A stretch of DNA of 32,939 nt, taken from positions 1 through 32,939 of the forward strand of contig VBFI01000076.1 in NCBI GenBank assembly GCA_005889275.1. The letters run 5' to 3'. The translations under genes were made by a program, and so were the position numbers. The notes below the pieces were generated by a model that searched no databases, had not been told where the DNA came from, and was given only the letters and a program-made list of their open reading frames with translations. This document shows positions 30,631-32,939 of the stretch, in pieces. Every line of letters starts with the position of its first letter. Within the stretch, counting starts at the first letter, position 1. The stretch is from Chloroflexota bacterium (GTDB lineage: Bacteria > Chloroflexota > Limnocylindria > P2-11E).

Positions 30631-31683
30631 TTACTCAGCAAGGATCGGGCGCAATGCATCGAACCAGCGTTCGATCTCGGCGAGCTCGATGGGGACCCAC
30701 TCCGCATCCTCGTGCAGCCAGGCCATCGCGGCCCAGGACACGCGATTGGCGAAGCGTGCGTATTCCGCGGTCTCGAATAGCTCGTTGAGGACGTCTTCCG
30801 AAGGGAGCCGCAAACCGGCCAGGGACAACGTGCCGCGGTAGCGGTCGAGGATCCACGGCCGCTCGGCCGACGGAAACCTCATCAGGAAGGTCGAGAGATC
30901 GTACGCGAGCGGTCCTATGCCGACGTGATCCCAGTCGATGAGCTGGACGCGTACGGCTCCCGCGGAAACCGTCGCGAATGCGTTGTTGCGCCAGAGATCG
31001 CCGTGAAGAAGCGTATCCGGTCCGCCGACGTCCCTCAGGACCTGCGCCCTCCTGGGCATGTCGACCGACAGTGGATAGATCCGCCGGAGCAGACGATCGC
31101 CGAGAGACCGAAGCTCTCTTGGCGCATGTCCGCCGCTGAGCAGTTCGAGGCCGCGAATGGCATCGCCGACGTTCGCCGCGAAGAAGGCGAGGCCAAGGTC
31201 CTTGCCGTATTGGCGGACCTCGGGCAGCAGGGCGTGTCCGGCGCCGCGCCCATGCAGCTCGGCGATCACGTCGGTCGTCGCGCCGACGCGCGGCCGATCG
31301 GACCTCCGTTCCAGCGTGTCGTCGCCGAGATCCTCGTAGATTTGCCAAACCCAGCGGCCATCCCGATCCGCCGCAGTGGCGATCAGAGCGGCACAGTGAT
31401 CGCCGAGCCGCAATGCGGGAAGCCACCGCTCGGCGACCAGCCGGTTGAGATGAGCGATTGGGGGTTCGGTGCGTTTGAGAATGACCGAGCGCGCCCCGTG
31501 ACTTCCCTCCACTCGCAGCCGGTATACCCGGCGCTTGAGCGGTGCGAGCTCGGCGGACGCCCATTCCGCCGCACCTGCGTCGGGCAAGATCGGGCGCATG
31601 GCCTCGAGCAGCTCGGCCACCCCTGGTTCCTCGCGCGCCTCGAGGGTCGAGCGAAGCTCGTCGACGCTGGCTGCCGCGCTCAT
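30631..31683 (-). CDS. Aminoglycoside phosphotransferase-family small-molecule kinase
   Basis: 350 residues of the APH/choline-kinase fold. The N-lobe has VILKRTEPP with the ATP-binding Lys (about 70). The catalytic loop is LLHGDLWRNNAF (226-236), with the Asp base and Asn. The metal-binding loop is QLIDWDHVGIGPLAYDLSTFLM (about 247-268). The natural substrate is unknown; most family members in such genomes are not resistance enzymes. ATG 31683 overlaps the stop of the upstream glycosyltransferase gene (ATGA), suggesting a joint role in a glycoside or secondary pathway. Confidence 0.87.
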   Translation of the reverse strand: MSAAASVDELRSTLEAREEPGVAELLEAMRPILPDAGAAEWASAELAPLKRRVYRLRVEGSHGARSVILKRTEPPIAHLNRLVAERWLPALRLGDHCAALIATAADRDGRWVWQIYEDLGDDTLERRSDRPRVGATTDVIAELHGRGAGHALLPEVRQYGKDLGLAFFAANVGDAIRGLELLSGGHAPRELRSLGDRLLRRIYPLSVDMPRRAQVLRDVGGPDTLLHGDLWRNNAFATVSAGAVRVQLIDWDHVGIGPLAYDLSTFLMRFPSAERPWILDRYRGTLSLAGLRLPSEDVLNELFETAEYARFANRVSWAAMAWLHEDAEWVPIELAEIERWFDALRPILAE

Positions 31684-32876
31684 GCGATTCCGGCCGTTCG
31701 CGCACGCTGACTGATCGGCTCCGCGAGCGCGCGCTCGAGGACCCGCCCGACGACGCGACGCGCGTCGAAATGCTCCTCAGCCAGCGCACGGGCCAGGCGG
31801 CACTGTCGGTCGTAATCGGACTCGACGCGCGCGAGCGCACGCGCGGCTTCGTCAACAGTCCTGAAGCGGAAGACAGCCTCTGCGTCGAGTAGGAAGCGAC
31901 TCGGACCCGTGTCCTGCACGACCGCGGGCTTTCCGCTCGCCAGGTAGCAGGCGGTGCGATCGCTGATCCAGCCGGTCACGAGCTCGACGTATACCGGCTT
32001 CGCGTAGCTGAACTCGCCCCGCGATCGCTGGATGTACGCACGGTACTGCTCGGGTGTCGCGCTCACGTCCCAGGCCTCCCGGAGCCTCCAGCCGAGGGGC
32101 GCCAGCCGCGCGCGCCACTCCTCATATCGGCGCCCGAGGCTGATCGCCTGCTCGAGCGGGACCGCGGTGTGCGCCGGCAGCCGCGCGAACTCGAGAAATC
32201 CGGTCAGCTTGTCGTTGCTCAGCTCCTTCTCGCCGAAGCGAACCGTCCCGCCCCACCAGTGCGCGACGGTCGTGTACGGCGCGCCTGGCTCCGCTCGTGT
32301 CGTCGGCCACTCCGGAAGGAACACGGGCGGGAGCGTGTGCTCCCATCTGAGGCCACAGTCCGGGAACGCCGCCGCCGGTGTGCCGACCGTTTCTCCCACA
32401 CTGAAGTACACGTCGTGCGGCGCCACGCGCAGCTCGCCCGTGGTCATCCAGATCTGCAGCAGTCCGGGATCGGTGTCGACGAAGGCGGATCGCCGGAATC
32501 GGCCCACGGCGCTCGCCGGGAGCGAATGCCAGAGGTTGAGTAGTAGGTCAGCACTCGCGGCGGCATCCAGGTCCATGCAGCCCTCGGTCAGGTCGCGCGG
32601 AAGCGGCTTTCCGTTCAACGGAAAGAGCGCGATCGCGTCCGCAAAACCGTAGGGCTCGAGTCGTCTCTTCAACGTGGCGAGGCACTCCTGCGCGTCGGTG
32701 CCGTGTCGCCGTCGCCGCGCGGTCGCTTTGTCGCCGAGGTCGATCCCCTCGAGCCAGATGACGCGGCATCCGCTGGCGCGCAGGCCGAGCGCCCAGTTGA
32801 GGTAGACCCAGAGATGCCCGCCACCTTCCGGGTACTCGATCGTTTGCGCAGGAGCGAGGCACACAGTGACGCTCAC
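31680..32876 (-). CDS. Glycosyltransferase, GT-B fold
   Basis: 398 residues. The N-terminal half (CLAPAQTIEYPEGGGHLWVYLNWALGL, VIWLEGIDLGD) looks like the acceptor domain of a GT-B enzyme with a glycine-rich loop. The C-terminal half has AYIQRSRGEFSYAKPVYVEL and GWISDRTACYLASGKPAVVQDTG, the usual 'SDR..cYLasGkPvv.qdtG' nucleotide-sugar region, followed by terminal helices (FRTVDEAARALARVESDYDR). Donor and acceptor are unknown. GTG 32876 overlaps an upstream frame stop (GTGA). Confidence 0.83.
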   Translation of the reverse strand: MSVTVCLAPAQTIEYPEGGGHLWVYLNWALGLRASGCRVIWLEGIDLGDKATARRRRHGTDAQECLATLKRRLEPYGFADAIALFPLNGKPLPRDLTEGCMDLDAAASADLLLNLWHSLPASAVGRFRRSAFVDTDPGLLQIWMTTGELRVAPHDVYFSVGETVGTPAAAFPDCGLRWEHTLPPVFLPEWPTTRAEPGAPYTTVAHWWGGTVRFGEKELSNDKLTGFLEFARLPAHTAVPLEQAISLGRRYEEWRARLAPLGWRLREAWDVSATPEQYRAYIQRSRGEFSYAKPVYVELVTGWISDRTACYLASGKPAVVQDTGPSRFLLDAEAVFRFRTVDEAARALARVESDYDRQCRLARALAEEHFDARRVVGRVLERALAEPISQRARTAGIA

Positions 32877-32939
32877 GGACGTCCCGCCGTGAATGCGAGC
32901 TCCGGTGCCGGGGCTGACTCGAATACCGGCTCGCCGCGA
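32873..32939 (-). CDS. C-terminal end of an upstream gene, truncated by the window edge
   Basis: Twenty-one open codons ending ELAFTAGRP and a TGA that overlaps the GTG of the glycosyltransferase gene as GTGA, the coupling style of this genome. It is too short to identify. Confidence 0.4.
   Translation of the reverse strand, partial: RGEPVFESAPAPELAFTAGRP

Noticed and set aside
30631-31683. Aminoglycoside resistance gene
   Set aside because: The APH fold is clear, but the genomic context (a coupled glycosyltransferase, no mobile element) and wide substrate range of the family give no support for resistance.

Overview
The window is about 33 kb of very GC-rich, densely packed bacterial chromosome. 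It holds housekeeping genes only. I see no IS element, integrase, phage module, CRISPR array, rRNA or tRNA. Gene content and style suggest a high-GC member of the Chloroflexota, perhaps a Limnocylindria-like or related uncultivated lineage. The clues are the membrane-anchored baseplate J-like protein, the ferredoxin-type 2-oxoacid oxidoreductase with a fused gamma-alpha subunit, the AroK-AroB fusion and the non-discriminating AspRS. This placement is inference from memory of families, not a search.

Layout. (1) 1-12826, all on the minus strand, reads as one long translationally coupled operon. In transcription order it runs alaS, an FtsA/PilM-like protein, a baseplate J-like membrane protein, ruvX, mltG, aroE, aroC, an aroK-aroB fusion, aroQ, efp, xseA (cut by the left edge). 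It combines tRNA charging, cell-wall work, Holliday junction/rRNA processing, most of the shikimate pathway and DNA repair. (2) 12903-17423, minus strand: cysteine desulfurase, a reduced NifU/IscU-like protein and mnmA form a tRNA thiolation cassette. They are followed by a GT-C-like membrane protein, a small membrane protein and a YtxH-like protein. A terminator-like hairpin separates this group from alaS. (3) 17476-21649: a tiny plus-strand membrane ORF, then hisS, aspS and a class A beta-lactamase-fold protein on the minus strand. (4) 21677-22983, plus strand: a cyclophilin lipoprotein and a membrane protein of unknown family, converging on a minus-strand set (Na+/H+ antiporter, M20 peptidase, DUF1643 protein; 22859-26255). 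(5) An aspartase/fumarase-family gene (minus) diverges from korA-korB (plus). (6) At the right end a glycosyltransferase, an APH-family kinase and the tail of one more gene lie on the minus strand.

Most junctions are stop/start overlaps (ATGA, GTGA, TGATG), so translational coupling is the rule. Three genes have no acceptable ATG/GTG/TTG where the conserved protein must begin. alaS appears to start at ATC behind a perfect Shine-Dalgarno sequence, and mnmA and the beta-lactamase-like gene at CTG within CTGA overlaps.

The most unusual structures are two near-perfect tandem duplications (375-bp unit in xseA; 300-bp spacing at the mnmA 3' end), which may be real or assembly errors, and the coupled FtsA-like/baseplate J-like pair. 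Other points are an Arg32-type EF-P, an IscU-like protein that keeps only two cysteines, and a palindromic -10 element shared by hisS and the cyclophilin gene.
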